A stretch of DNA of 64,000 nucleotides. It comes from Hydractinia symbiolongicarpus. Its lineage: Eukaryota; Cnidaria; Hydrozoa; Anthoathecata; Hydractiniidae. The position numbers and the translations under genes were made by a program. Location: assembly GCF_029227915.1 (NCBI RefSeq), contig NC_079884.1, forward strand, positions 17,052,001-17,116,000, written 5' to 3'. How positions within the stretch are numbered: the stretch's first letter is position 1; each line of letters begins with the position of its first letter. This document shows, in pieces, positions 20,020 through 33,511 of the stretch. Under the pieces are notes generated by a model. The model did no database searches. It was not told the DNA's origin and worked only from the letters and a program-made list of their open reading frames with translations.

Positions 20020-22930
20020 AAGCCATATTACAGCCTTTATAGACCTGTACGAGTATTTCACGAAGTTATAAGGCCATGGAGCAATGGAAAACGACTTGGG
20101 ACGTCGTAGTCCATTGAGAGTGGAAGGACTAGACCAATGGTAACTTCCGCAGAAACGTGAAACCACGTGACTTACGTCTAAGGCTCTTATTACGCGGTTA
20201 AAAGCCATGTTACAGTCTTTATGAACCTCTACGAGTACTTGACGGTGTTTTAAGGCAATGGAGCAGTGCAAAACAACTTGGGACGTCGTTGCCCATTGAG
20301 AGTGGAAGGACTACACCAATGGTAAAATCTGCAGACACGTGCAGTCACGTGAATTACATGTAAGGCCATTATTAGGCAGCGAAAGGTCATAAACATCATT
20401 TAGAGACGGGTACATGTAGTTGGCGGTTATATAACGCCATGGTGTAATGGAAAACAAATTGGGACGTCGTAGTCGAGTAAGAGTGGAAGGACTAGACTAA
20501 TGGTTACCTCCGCAGACACGTGAAACCACGTGATTTACGTCTAAGGCTCTTATTACGCGGTTAAAAGCCATGTTAGAGTCTTTATGAACCTGTACGAGTA
20601 TTTGACGGTGTTATAAGGCCATGGAGCATTGTAAAAAACGACCTGAGACGTCGGAGTCCATTGAGAGTGGAAGGACTAGACCAATGGTAAAATCCGCAGA
20701 CATGTGCAGTCACGTGAATTACATGTAAGGTCATTATTAGGCAGCGAAAGGTCATAAAACATCCTTTAGAGACGGGTAAATGTAGTTGGCGGTTATATAA
20801 CGCCATGGTGCAATGGAAAACGAATTGGGACGTCATAGTCGAGTAAAAGTGGAAGGACTAGACCAATGGTTACGTCCGCAGACACGTGAAACCACGTGAT
20901 TTACGTCTAAGGCCTTTATTACGCGGTTAAAAGCCATGTTACTGTCTTTATAGACCTGTACGAGTATTTAACGGTGTTATAAGGCCATTGAGCATTTGAA
21001 AACGACCTGAGACGTCGGAGTTCATTGAGTGGAAGGACTAGACCAATGGTAACCTGTGGAGACAGGTGGAACTACGTGATTTACGTGTAAGGCCTTTATT
21101 ACGCAGTTAAAAGCGATATTACAGTGTTTATAGTCCCGTACGAGTTTTTGACAGTGTTATAAGGGCATGGAGCATTTGAAAACAACCTGAGTCATTATAG
21201 TCCTTTGAGAGTGGACGGACTAGACCAATGGTAACATGTGGAGACAGGTGGAACAACGTGATTTACGTGTAAGGCCTTTATTAGGCAGTTAATAGCCATG
21301 TTACAGTCTTTATAGCCCTAAACATGTAGTTGACTGTTTTATAACGCCATGGTGTAATGGCAAACGAATTATGCGTTATAGTCGAATAAGAGTAAAAAGG
21401 CTAGACCAATGGTAACCTCCGTAGTCACGTGGAACCACGTAATTTACGTGTAAGGCCTTTATTACGCGGTTAAAAGACATATTACAGCCTTTATAGACCT
21501 GTACGAGTATTTCACGAAGTTATAAGGCCATGGAGCAATGGAAAACGACTTGGGACGTCGTAGTCCATTGAGAGTGGAAGGACTAGACCAATGGTAACTT
21601 CCGCAGAAACGTGAAACCACGTGACTTACGTCTAAGGCTCTTATTACGCGGTTAAAAGCCATGTTACAGTCTTTATGAACCTCTACGAGTACTTGACGGT
21701 GTTTTAAGGCAATGGAGCAGTGCAAAACAACTTGGGACGTCGTTGCCCATTGAGAGTGGAAGGACTACACCAATGGTAAAATCTGCAGACACGTGCAGTC
21801 ACGTGAATTACATGTAAGGCCATTATTAGGCAGCGAAAGGTCATAAACATCATTTAGAGACGGGTACATGTAGTTGGCGGTTATATAACGCCATGGTGTA
21901 ATGGAAAACGAATTGGGACGTCGTAGTCGAGTAAGAGTGGAAGGAATAGACTAATGGTTACCTCCGCAGACACGTGAAACCACGTGATTTACGTCTAAGG
22001 CTCTTATTACGCGGTTAAAAGCCATGTTACAGTCTTTATGAACCTGTACGAGTATTTGACGGTGTTATAAGGCCATGGAGCATTGTAAAAAACGACCTGA
22101 GACGTCGGAGTCCATTGAGAGTGGAAGGACTAGACCAATGGTAAAATCCGCAGACATGTGCAGTCACGTGAATTACATGTAAGGTCATTATTAGGCAGCG
22201 AAAGGTCATAAAACATCCTTTAGAGACGGGTAAATGTAGTTGGCGGTTATATAAGGCCATGGTGCAATGGAAAACGAATTGGGACGTCATAGTCGAGTAA
22301 GAGTGGAAGGACTAGACCAATGGTTACGTCCGCAGACACGTGAAACCACGTGATTTACGTCTAAGGCCTTTATTACGCGGTTAAAAGCTATGTTACTGTC
22401 TTTATAGACCTGTACGAGTATTTAACGGTGTTATAAGGCCATTGAGCATTTGAAAACGACCTGAGACGTCGGAGTTCATTGAGTGGAAGGACTAGACCAA
22501 TGGTAACCTGTGGAGACAGGTGGAACCACGTGATTTACGTGTAAGGCCTTTATTACGCAGTTAAAAGTCATATTACAGTGTTTATAGTCCCGTACGAGTT
22601 TTTGACAGTGTTATAAGGGCATGGAGCATTTGAAAACAACCTGAGTCATTATAGTCCTCTGAGAGTGGACGGACTAGACCAATTGTAACATGTGGAGACA
22701 GGTGGAACAACGTGATTTACGTGTAAGGCCTTTATTAGGCAGTTAATAGCCATGTTACAGTCTTTATAGCCCTAAACATGTAGTTGACTGTGTTATAACG
22801 CCATGGTGTAATGGCAAACGAATTATGCGTTATAGTCGAATAAGAGTAAAAAGGCTAGACCAATGGTAACCTCCGTAGTCACGTGGAACCACGTAATTTA
22901 CGTGTAAGGCCTTTATTACGCGGTTAAAAG
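20020..22930 (+). repeat. Tandem higher-order repeat, 2 copies of 1454 bp (8 monomers)
   Basis: About 20020-21474 and 21475-22930 are nearly identical at a 1454-bp offset. Small differences include AACAAATTGG versus AACGAATTGG and GGACTAGACT versus GGAATAGACT. A shared 2-bp deletion (CATTGAGTGGAAGG) marks both copies. Limits are approximate. Confidence 0.8.
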
Positions 22931-25900
22931 ACATATTACAGCCTTTATAGACCTGTACGAGTATTTCACGAAGTTATAAGGCCATGGAGCCATGGAAAAC
23001 GACTTGGGACGTCGTAGTCCATTGATAGTGGAAGGACTAGATCAATGGTAACTTCCTCAGAAACGTGAAACCACGTGACTTACGTCAAAGGCTCTTATTA
23101 CGCGGTTAAAAGCCATGTTACAGTCTTTATGAACCTCTACGAGTATTTGACGGTGTTTTAAGGCAATGGAGCATTGCAAAACAACTTGGGACGTCGTAGC
23201 CCATTGAGAGTGGAAGGACTACACCAATGGTAAAATCTGCAGACACGTGCAGTCACGTGAATTACATGTAAGGCCATTATTAGGCAGCGAAAGGTCATAA
23301 AACATCCTTTAGAGACGGGTACATGTAGTTGGCGGTTATATAACGCCATGGTGCAATGGAAAACGAATTGGGACGTCGTAGTTGAGTAAGAGTGGAAGGA
23401 CTAGACCAATGGTTACCTCCGCAGACACGTGAAACCACGTGATTTACGTCTAAGGCTCTTATTACGCGGTTAAAAGCCATGTTACAGCCTTTATGAACCT
23501 CTACGAGTATTTGACGGTGTTATAAGGCCATTGAGCATTTGAAAACGACCTGAGACGTCGGAGTTCATTGAGTGGAAGGACTAGACCAATGGTAACCTGT
23601 GGAGACAGGTGGAACTACGTGATTTACGTGTAAGGCCTTTATTACGCAGTTAAAAGCGATATTACAGTGTTTATAGTCCCGTACGAGTTTTTGACAGTGT
23701 TATAAGGGCATGGAGCATTTGAAAACAACCTGAGTCATTATAGTCCTTTGAGAGTGGACGGACTAGACCAATGGTAACATGTGGAGACAGGTGGAACAAC
23801 GTGATTTACGTGTAAGGCCTTTATTAGGCAGTTAATAGCCATGTTACAGTCTTTATAGCCCTAAACATGTAGTTGACTGTTTTATAACGCCATGGTGTAA
23901 TGGCAAACGAATTATGCGTTATAGTCGAATAAGAGTAAAAAGGCTAGACCAATGGTAACCTCCGTAGTCACGTGGAACCACGTAATTTACGTGTAAGGCC
24001 TTTATTACGCGGTTAAAAGACATATTACAGCCTTTATAGACCTGTACGAGTATTTCACGAAGTTATAAGGCCATGGAGCAATGGAAAACGACTTGGGACG
24101 TCGTAGTCCATTGAGAGTGGAAGGACTAGACCAATGGTAACTTCCGCAGAAACGTGAAACCACGTGACTTACGTCTAAGGCTCTTATTACGCGGTTAAAA
24201 GCCATGTTACAGTCTTTATGAACCTCTACGAGTACTTGACGGTGTTTTAAGGCAATGGAGCAGTGCAAAACAACTTGGGACGTCGTTGCCCATTGAGAGT
24301 GGAAGGACTACACCAATGGTAAAATCTGCAGACACGTGCAGTCACGTGAATTACATGTAAGGCCATTATTAGGCAGCGAAAGGTCATAAACATCATTTAG
24401 AGACGGGTACATGTAGTTGGCGGTTATATAACGCCATGGTGTAATGGAAAACGAATTGGGACGTCGTAGTCGAGTAAGAGTGGAAGGAATAGACTAATGG
24501 TTACCTCCGCAGACACGTGAAACCACGTGATTTACGTCTAAGGCTCTTATTACGCGGTTAAAAGCCATGTTACAGTCTTTATGAACCTGTACGAGTATTT
24601 GACGGTGTTATAAGGCCATGGAGCATTGTAAAAAACGACCTGAGACGTCGGAGTCCATTGAGAGTGGAAGGACTAGACCAATGGTAAAATCCGCAGACAT
24701 GTGCAGTCACGTGAATTACATGTAAGGTCATTATTAGGCAGCGAAAGGTCATAAAACATCCTTTAGAGACGGGTAAATGTAGTTGGCGGTTATATAAGGC
24801 CATGGTGCAATGGAAAACGAATTGGGACGTCATAGTCGAGTAAGAGTGGAAGGACTAGACCAATGGTTACGTCCGCAGACACGTGAAACCACGTGATTTA
24901 CGTCTAAGGCCTTTATTACGCGGTTAAAAGCCATGTTACTGTCTTTATAGACCTGTACGAGTATTTAACGGTGTTATAAGGCCATTGAGCATTTGAAAAC
25001 GACCTGAGACGTCGGAGTTCATTGAGTGGAAGGACTAGACCAATGGTAACCTGTGGAGACAGGTGGAACCACGTGATTTACGTGTAAGGCCTTTATTACG
25101 CAGTTAAAAGTCATATTACAGTGTTTATAGTCCCGTACGAGTTTTTGACAGTGTTATAAGGGCATGGAGCATTTGAAAACAACCTGAGTCATTATAGTCC
25201 TCTGAGAGTGGACGGACTAGACCAATTGTAACATGTGGAGACAGGTGGAACAACGTGATTTACGTGTAAGGCCTTTATTAGGCAGTTAATAGCCATGTTA
25301 CAGTCTTTATAGCCCTAAACATGTAGTTGACTGTGTTATAACGCCATGGTGTAATGGCAAACGAATTATGCGTTATAGTCGAATAAGAGTAAAAAGGCTA
25401 GACCAATGGTAACCTCCGTAGTCACGTGGAACCACGTAATTTACGTGTAAGGCCTTTATTACGCGGTTAAAAGACATATTACAGCCTTTATAGACCTGTA
25501 CGAGTATTTCACGAAGTTATAAGGCCATGGAGCCATGGAAAACGACTTGGGACGTCGTAGTCCATTGATAGTGGAAGGACTAGATCAATGGTAACTTCCT
25601 CAGAAACGTGAAACCACGTGACTTACGTCAAAGGCTCTTATTACGCGGTTAAAAGCCATGTTACAGTCTTTATGAACCTCTACGAGTATTTGACGGTGTT
25701 TTAAGGCAATGGAGCATTGCAAAACAACTTGGGACGTCGTAGCCCATTGAGAGTGGAAGGACTACACCAATGGTAAAATCTGCAGACACGTGCAGTCACG
25801 TGAATTACATGTAAGGCCATTATTAGGCAGCGAAAGGTCATAAAACATCCTTTAGAGACGGGTACATGTAGTTGGCGGTTATATAACGCCATGGTGCAAT

Positions 25901-26055
25901 GGAAAACGAATTGGGACGTCGTAGTTGAGTAAGAGTGGAAGGACTAGACCAATGGTTACCTCCGCAGACACGTGAAACCACGTGATTTACGTCTAAGGCT
26001 CTTATTACGCGGTTAAAAGCCATGTTACAGCCTTTATGAACCTCTACGAGTATTT
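20970..26055 (+). repeat. Tandem higher-order repeat, 2 copies of 2543 bp (14 monomers)
   Basis: Copy 1 is about 20970-23512 and copy 2 about 23513-26055. They share rare variants at the same offsets, such as AAAAGCGATATTACAG, GACTGTTTTATAACG and CATGGAGCCATGG. One difference seen is AAAGCTATG versus AAAGCCATG near 22387/24930. The junctions fall in a box shared by different classes (GTATTTRACGGTGTTATAAG), as expected for unequal crossover. It overlaps the 1454-bp repeat. Confidence 0.85.
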
Positions 26056-27769
26056 GACGGTGTTATAAGGCCATGGAGCATTGGAAAACGACCTGAGACG
26101 TCGGAGTCCATTGAGAGTGGAAGGTCTAGACGAATAGTAACCTGTGGAGACAGGTGGAACCACGTGATTTACGTGTAAGGCCGTTATTACGCAGTTAAAA
26201 GCCATGTTACAGTCTTTAAAGTCCCGTACGAGTTTTTGAGAGTGTTATCAGGGCATAGAGCATTGGAAAACAACCTGAGTCATCATAATCCTTTGAGAGT
26301 GGATGGACTAGACCAATGGTAAACTGTGGAGACAGGTGGAACAACGTGATTTACGTGTAAGGCCTTTATTAGGCAGTTAATAGCCATGTTACAGTCTTTA
26401 TAACCCTGAACATGTAGTTGACGGTGTTATAACGCCATGGTGTAATGGCAAACGAATTAGGCGGTATAGTCGAATAAGAGTGAAAGGGCCAGACCAATGG
26501 TAACCTCCGCAGTCACGTGGAACCATGTAATTTACGTGTAAGGCCTTTATTACGCGGTTAAAAGACATAATACAGCCTTTATAGACCTGTACGAGTGTTT
26601 CACGAAGTTATGAGGCCATGGGGCAATGGACAACGACTTGAGACCTCGTAGTCCATTGAGGGTTAAAGGACTAGACCAATGGTAAAATGTGGAGACAGGT
26701 GGAACTACGTGATTTATGTGTAAGGCTCTTATTACGCGGTTAAAAGCCATGTTACAGTCTTTATAGACCTGTACGATTAGTTCACGAAGTTATAAGGTCA
26801 TGGAGCATTGCAAAACGTCTTGGGAAGTCGTAGACCTTTGACAGTGGAAGGACTACACCAAGGGTAAAATCCGCAGACACGTGCAGTCACGTGAATTACA
26901 TGTAAGGCCATTATTAGGCAGCGAAAGGTCATAAAACATCCTTTAGAGACGGGTAAATGTAGTTGGCGGTTATATAACGCCATGGTGCAATGGAAAACGA
27001 ATTGGGACGTCGTAGTCGAGTAAGAGTGGAAGGACTAGACCAATGGTTACCTCCGCAGACACGTGAAACCACGTGATTTACGTGTAAGGCCTTTATTACG
27101 CAGTTAAAAGCCATGTTACAGTCTTTATAGCCCCGTACGAGTTTTTGACAGTGTTATAATGGCATGGAGCATTGAAAAACAACCTGAGTCATCATAGTCC
27201 TTTGAGAGTGGACGGACTAGACCAATGGTCACCTGTGGAGAGAGGTGGAACAACGTGATTTACGTGTAAGGCCTTTATTACGCAGTTAAAGGCCATGTTA
27301 CAGTCTTTATGGACCTGTACGATTATTTCACGAAGTTATAAGGCCATGTAGCATTGCAAAACGACTTGGAACGTCGTAGTCCATTGAGAGCAGAAGGACT
27401 AGACCAATGGTAACCTCCGCAGACACGTGAAACCACGTGATTTATGTCTAAGGCTCTTATTACGCAGTTAAAAGCCATGTTACAGTCTTTATGAACCTGT
27501 ACGAGTATTTGACGGTGTTATAAGGCCATGGAGCATTGGAAAACGACCTGAGACGACGGAGTCCATTGAGAGTGGAAGGTCTAGACGAATGGTAACCTGT
27601 GGAGACAGGTGGAACCACGTGATTTACGTGTAAGGCCGTTATTACGCATTTAAAAGCCATGTTACAGTCTTTAAAGTCCCGTACGAGTTTTTGAGAGTGT
27701 TATCAGGGCATGGAGCATTGGAAAACAACCTGAGTCATCATAGTCCTTTGAGAGTGGATGGACTAGACC

Positions 27770-27966
27770 AATGGTAACCTGTGGAGACAGGTGGAACAAC
27801 GTGATTTACGTGTAAGGCCTTTATTAGGCAGTTAATAGCCATAATATTACGCGGTTAAAAGCCATGTTACAGTCTTTATGAACCTGTACGAGTATTTGAC
27901 GGTGTTATAAGGCCATGGAACATTGTAAAACACGACCTGAGACGTCGGAGTCCATTGAGAGTGGAA
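27770..27966 (+). repeat. Out-of-register hybrid monomer (197 bp)
   Basis: The unit begins as class C and switches near 27841-27850 (after TTAATAGCCATAA) to class-A sequence (TATTACGCGGTTAAAAGCC), repeating part of the monomer. It is about 15 bp longer than normal, one of the few places where the register is broken rather than exchanged at equivalent positions. Confidence 0.7.
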
Positions 27967-28437
27967 GGACTAGACCAATGGTAAAATCCGCAGACACGTG
28001 CAGTCACGTGAATTACATGTAAGGCCATTATTAGGCAGCGAAAGGTCATAAAACATCCTTTAGAGACAGGTACATGTAGTTGGCGGTTATATAACGCCAT
28101 GGTGCAATGGAAAACGACTTGGGACGTCGTAGTCCATTGAAGGTTAAAGGACTAGACCAATGGTAAAATGTGGAGACAGGTGGAACCACGTGATTTATGT
28201 GTAAGGCCTTTATTACGCGGTTAAAAGCCATGTTACAGTCTTTTTAGACCTGTACGAATATTTCACGAAGTTATAAGGCCATGGAGCATTGCAAAACAAC
28301 TTGGGATGTCATCGTTGAGTAAGAGTGGAAGGACTAGACCAATGGTAACCTCGGCAGACACGTGAAACCCCGTTATTTGCGTCTAAGGCTCTTATTACGC
28401 GGTTAAAAGCCATGTTACAGTCTTTATGAACCTCTAC

Positions 28438-30981
28438 GAGTACTTGACGGTGTTTTAAGGCTATGGAGCATTGCAAAACAACTTGGGACGTCGTAGCCCA
28501 TTGAGAGTGGAAGGACTACACCAATGGTAAAATCCGCAGACACGTGCAGTCACGTGAATTACATGTAAGGCCATTATTAGGCAGCGAAAGGTCATAAAAC
28601 ATCCTTTAGAGACGGGTACATGTAGTTGGCCGTTATATAACGCCATGGTGCAATGGAAAACGACTTGGGACGTCATCGTTGAGTAAGAGTGGAAGGACTA
28701 GACCAATGGTAACCTCCGCAGACACGTGGAACCACGTAATTTACGTGTAAGGTCTTTATTACGCGGTTAAAAGACATATTACAGCCTTTATAGACCTGTA
28801 CGAGTATTTCACGAAGTTATAAGGCCATGGTGCAATGGAAAACGACTTAAGACCTCGTAGTCCATTGAGGGTTAAACGACTAGACCAATGGTAAAATGTG
28901 GAGACAGGTGGAACCACGTGATTTATGTGTAAGGCCTTTATTACGCGGTTAAAAGCCATGTTACAGTCTTTATAGAGCTGTACGATTATTTCACGAAGTT
29001 ATAAGGCCATGGAGCATTGCAAAACGACTTGGGACGTCGTAGTCTATTGAGAGTGGAAGGACTAGACCAATGGTAACCTCCGCAGACACGTGAAACCACG
29101 TGATTTACGTCTAAGGCTCTTATTACGCAGTTAAAAGCCATGTTACAGTTTTTATGAACCTGTACGAGTATTTGACGGTGTTATAAGGCCATGGAGCATT
29201 GTGAAACGACCTGAGACGTCGGAGTCCATTGGGAGTGGAAGGTCTAGACCAATGGTAACCTGTGGACACAGTTGAACCACGTGATTTACGTGTAAGGCCT
29301 TTATTAGGCAGTTAATAGCCATGTTACAGTCTTTATAGCCCTGAACATGTAGTTGACGGTGTTATAACGCCATGGTGTAATGGCAAATGAATTAGGCGGT
29401 ATAGTCGAATAAGAGTGAAAGGGCTAGACCAATGGTAACTTCCGCAGTCACGTGGAACCACGTAATTTACGTGTAAGGCCTTTATTACGCGGTTAAAAGA
29501 CATATTACAGCCTTTATAGACCTGTACGAGTATTTCACGAAGTTATAAGGCCATGGAGCAATGGAAAACGACCTGGGACGTCATCGTTGAGTAAGAGTGG
29601 AAGGACTAGACCAATGGTTACCTCCGCAGACACGTGAAACCCCATTATTTACGTCTAAGGCTCTTATTACGCGGTTAAAAGCCATATTACAGCCTTTATA
29701 GAACTGTACGAGTACTTGACGGTGTTTTAAGGCTATGGAGCATTGCAAAACAACTTGGGACGTCGTAGCCCATTGAGAGTGGAAGGACTACACCAATGGT
29801 AAAATCCGCAGACACGTGCAGTCACGTGAATTACATGTAAGGCCATTATTAGGCAGCGAAAGGTCATAAAACATCCTTTAGAGACGGGTACATGTAGTTG
29901 GCCGTTATATAACGCCATGGTGCAATGGAAAACGACTTGGGACGTCATCGTTGAGTAAGAGTGGAAGGACTAGACCAATGGTAACCTCCGCAGACACGTG
30001 GAACCACGTAATTTACGTGTAAGGTCTTTATTACGCGGTTAAAAGACATATTACAGCCTTTATAGACCTGTACGAGTATTTCACGAAGTTATAAGGCCAT
30101 GGTGCAATGGAAAACGACTTAAGACCTCGTAGTCCATTGAGGGTTAAACGACTAGACCAATGGTAAAATGTGGAGACAGGTGGAACCACGTGATTTATGT
30201 GTAAGGCCTTTATTACGCGGTTAAAAGCCATGTTACAGTCTTTATAGAGCTGTACGATTATTTCACGAAGTTATAAGGCCATGGAGCATTGCAAAACGAC
30301 TTGGGACGTCGTAGTCTATTGAGAGTGGAAGGACTAGACCAATGGTAACCTCCGCAGACACGTGAAACCACGTGATTTACGTCTAAGGCTCTTATTACGC
30401 AGTTAAAAGCCATGTTACAGTTTTTATGAACCTGTACGAGTATTTGACGGTGTTATAAGGCCATGGAGCATTGTGAAACGACCTGAGACGTCGGAGTCCA
30501 TTGGGAGTGGAAGGTCTAGACCAATGGTAACCTGTGGACACAGTGGAACCACGTGATTTACGTGTAAGGCCTTTATTAGGCAGTTAATAGCCATGTTACA
30601 GTCTTTATAGCCCTGAACATGTAGTTGACGGTGTTATAACGCCATGGTGTAATGGCAAATGAATTAGGCGGTATATTCGAATAAGAGTGAAAGGGCTAGA
30701 CCAATGGTAACTTCCGCAGTCACGTGGAACCACGTAATTTACGTGTAAGGCCTTTATTACGCGGTTAAAAGACATATTACAGCCTTTATAGACCTGTACG
30801 AGTATTTCACGAAGTTATAAGGCCATGGAGCAATGGAAAACGACCTGGGACGTCATCGTTGAGTAAGAGTGGAAGGACTAGACCAATGGTTACCTCCGCA
30901 GACACGTGAAACCCCATTATTTACGTCTAAGGCTCTTATTACGCGGTTAAAAGCCATATTACAGCCTTTATAGAACTGTAC
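28438..30981 (+). repeat. Tandem higher-order repeat, 2 copies of 1272 bp (7 monomers)
   Basis: Copy 1 is about 28438-29709 and copy 2 about 29710-30981. Few differences are seen: CAGTTGAACC versus CAGTGGAACC near 29271/30543, and GTATAGTCG versus GTATATTCG near 29399/30671. Both share the rare TAGTTGGCCG variant. Confidence 0.85.
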
Positions 30982-33511
30982 GAGTATTTCACGAAGTTAT
31001 AAGGCCATGGAGCAATGGAAAACGACTTGGGACGTCGTAGCCCATTGAGAGTGGAAGGACTAGACCGATGGTAACTTCCGCAGAAACGTGAAACCACGTG
31101 ACTTACGTCTAAGGCTCTTATTACGCGGTTAAAAGCCATGTTACAGTCTTTATGAACCTCTACGAGTACTTGACGGTGTTTTAAGGCAATGGAGCATTGC
31201 AAAACAACTTGGGAAGTCGTAGACCTTTGACAGTGGAAGGACTACACCAAGGGTAAAATCCGCAGACACGTGCAGTCACGTGAATTACATGTAAGGCCAT
31301 TATTAGGCAGCGAAAGGTCATAAAACATCCTTTAGAGACGGGTAAATGTAGTTGGCGGTTATATAACGCCATGGTGCAATGGAAAACGAATTGGGACGTC
31401 GTAGTCGAGTAAGAGTGGAAGGACTAGACCAATGGTTACCTCCGCAGACACGTGAAACCACGTGATTTACGTGTAAGGCTCTTATTACGCGGTTAAAAGC
31501 CATGTTACAGTCCTTATGAACCTGTACGAGCATGTGACGGTGTTATAAGGCCATGGAGCATTGTAAAAAACGACCTGAGACGTCGGAGTCCATTGAGAGT
31601 GGAAGGACTAGACCAATGGTAACCTGTGGGGACAGGTAAAACCACGTGATTTACGTGTAAGGCCTTTATTACGCAGTTAAAGGCCATGTTACAGTCTTTA
31701 TAGACCTGTACGATTATTTCACGAAGTTATAAGGCCATGTAGCATTGCAAAACGACTTGGAACGTCGTAGTCCATTGAGAGCAGAAGGACTAGACCAATG
31801 GTAACCTCCGCAGACACGTGAAACCACGTGATTTACGTGTAAGGCCTTTATTACGCAGTTAAAAGCCATGTTACAGTCTTTATAGCCCCGTACGAGTTTT
31901 TGACAGTGTTATAATGGCATGGAGCATTGGAAAACAACCTGAGTCATCATAGTCCTTTGAGAGTGGACGGACTAGACCAATGGTCACCTGTGGAGAGAGG
32001 TGGAACAACGTGATTTACGTGTAAGGCCTTTATTACGCAGTTAAAGGCCATGTTACAGTCTTTATGGACCTGTACGATTATTTCACGAAGTTATAAGGCC
32101 ATGTAGCATTGCAAAACGACTTGGAACGTCGTAGTCCATTGAGAGCAGAAGGACTAGACCAATGGTAACCTCCGCAGACACGTGAAACCACGTGATTTAT
32201 GTCTAAGGCTCTTATTACGCAGTTAAAAGCCATGTTACAGTCTTTATGAACCTGTACGAGTATTTGACGGTGTTATAAGGCCATGGAGCATTGGAAAACG
32301 ACCTGAGACGTCGGAGTCCATTGAGAGTGGAAGGTCTAGACGAATGGTAACCTCCGCAGACACGTGAAACCACGTGATTTACGTGTAAGGCCTTTATTAC
32401 GCAGTTAAAAGCCATGTTACAGTCTTTATAGCCCCGTACGAGTATTTCACGAAGTTATAAGGCCATGGAGCAATGGAAAACGACCTGGGACGTCATCGTT
32501 GAGTAAGAGTGGAAGGACTAGACCAATGGTTACCTCCGCAGACACGTGAAACCACGTGATTTATGTGTAAGGCCTTTATTACGCGGTTAAAAGCCATGTT
32601 ACAGTCTTTTTAGACCTGTACGAATATTTCACGAAGTTATAAGGCCATGGAGCATTGCAAAACAACTTAAGACCTCGTAGTCCATTGAGGGTTAAACGAC
32701 TAGACCAATGGTAAAATGTGGAGATAGGTGGAACCACGTGATTTACGTGTAAGGCCTTTATTACGCGGTTAAAAGACATATTACAGCCTTTATAGACCTG
32801 TACGAGTATTTCACGAAGTTATAAGGCCATGGAGCAATGGAAAACGACCTGGGACGTCATCGTTGAGTAAGAGTGGAAGGACTAGACCAATGGTTACCTC
32901 CGCAGACACGTGAAACCCCATTATTTACGTCTAAGGCTCTTATTACGCGGTTAAAAGACATATTACAGCCTTTATAGACCTGTACGAGTATTTCACGAAG
33001 TTATAAGGCCATGGTGCAATGGAAAACGACTTAAGACCTCGTAGTCCATTGAGGGTTAAACGACTAGACCAATGGTAAAATGTGGAGACAGGTGGAACCA
33101 CGTGATTTACGTGTAAGGCCTTTATTACGCGGTTAAAAGACATATTACAGCCTTTATAGACCTGTACGAGTATTTCACGAAGTTATAAGGCCATGGAGCA
33201 ATGGAAAACGACCTGGGACGTCATCGTTGAGTAAGAGTGGAAGGACTAGACCAATGGTTACCTCCGCAGACACGTGAAACCCCATTATTTACGTCTAAGG
33301 CTCTTATTACGCGGTTAAAAGCCATATTACAGCCTTTATAGAACTGTACGAGTATTTCACGAAGTTATAAGGCCATGGAGCAATGGAAAACGACTTGGGA
33401 CGTCGTAGCCCATTGAGAGTGGAAGGACTAGACCGATGGTAACTTCCGCAGAAACGTGAAACCACGTGACTTACGTCTAAGGCTCTTATTACGCGGTTAA
33501 AAGTCATGTTA

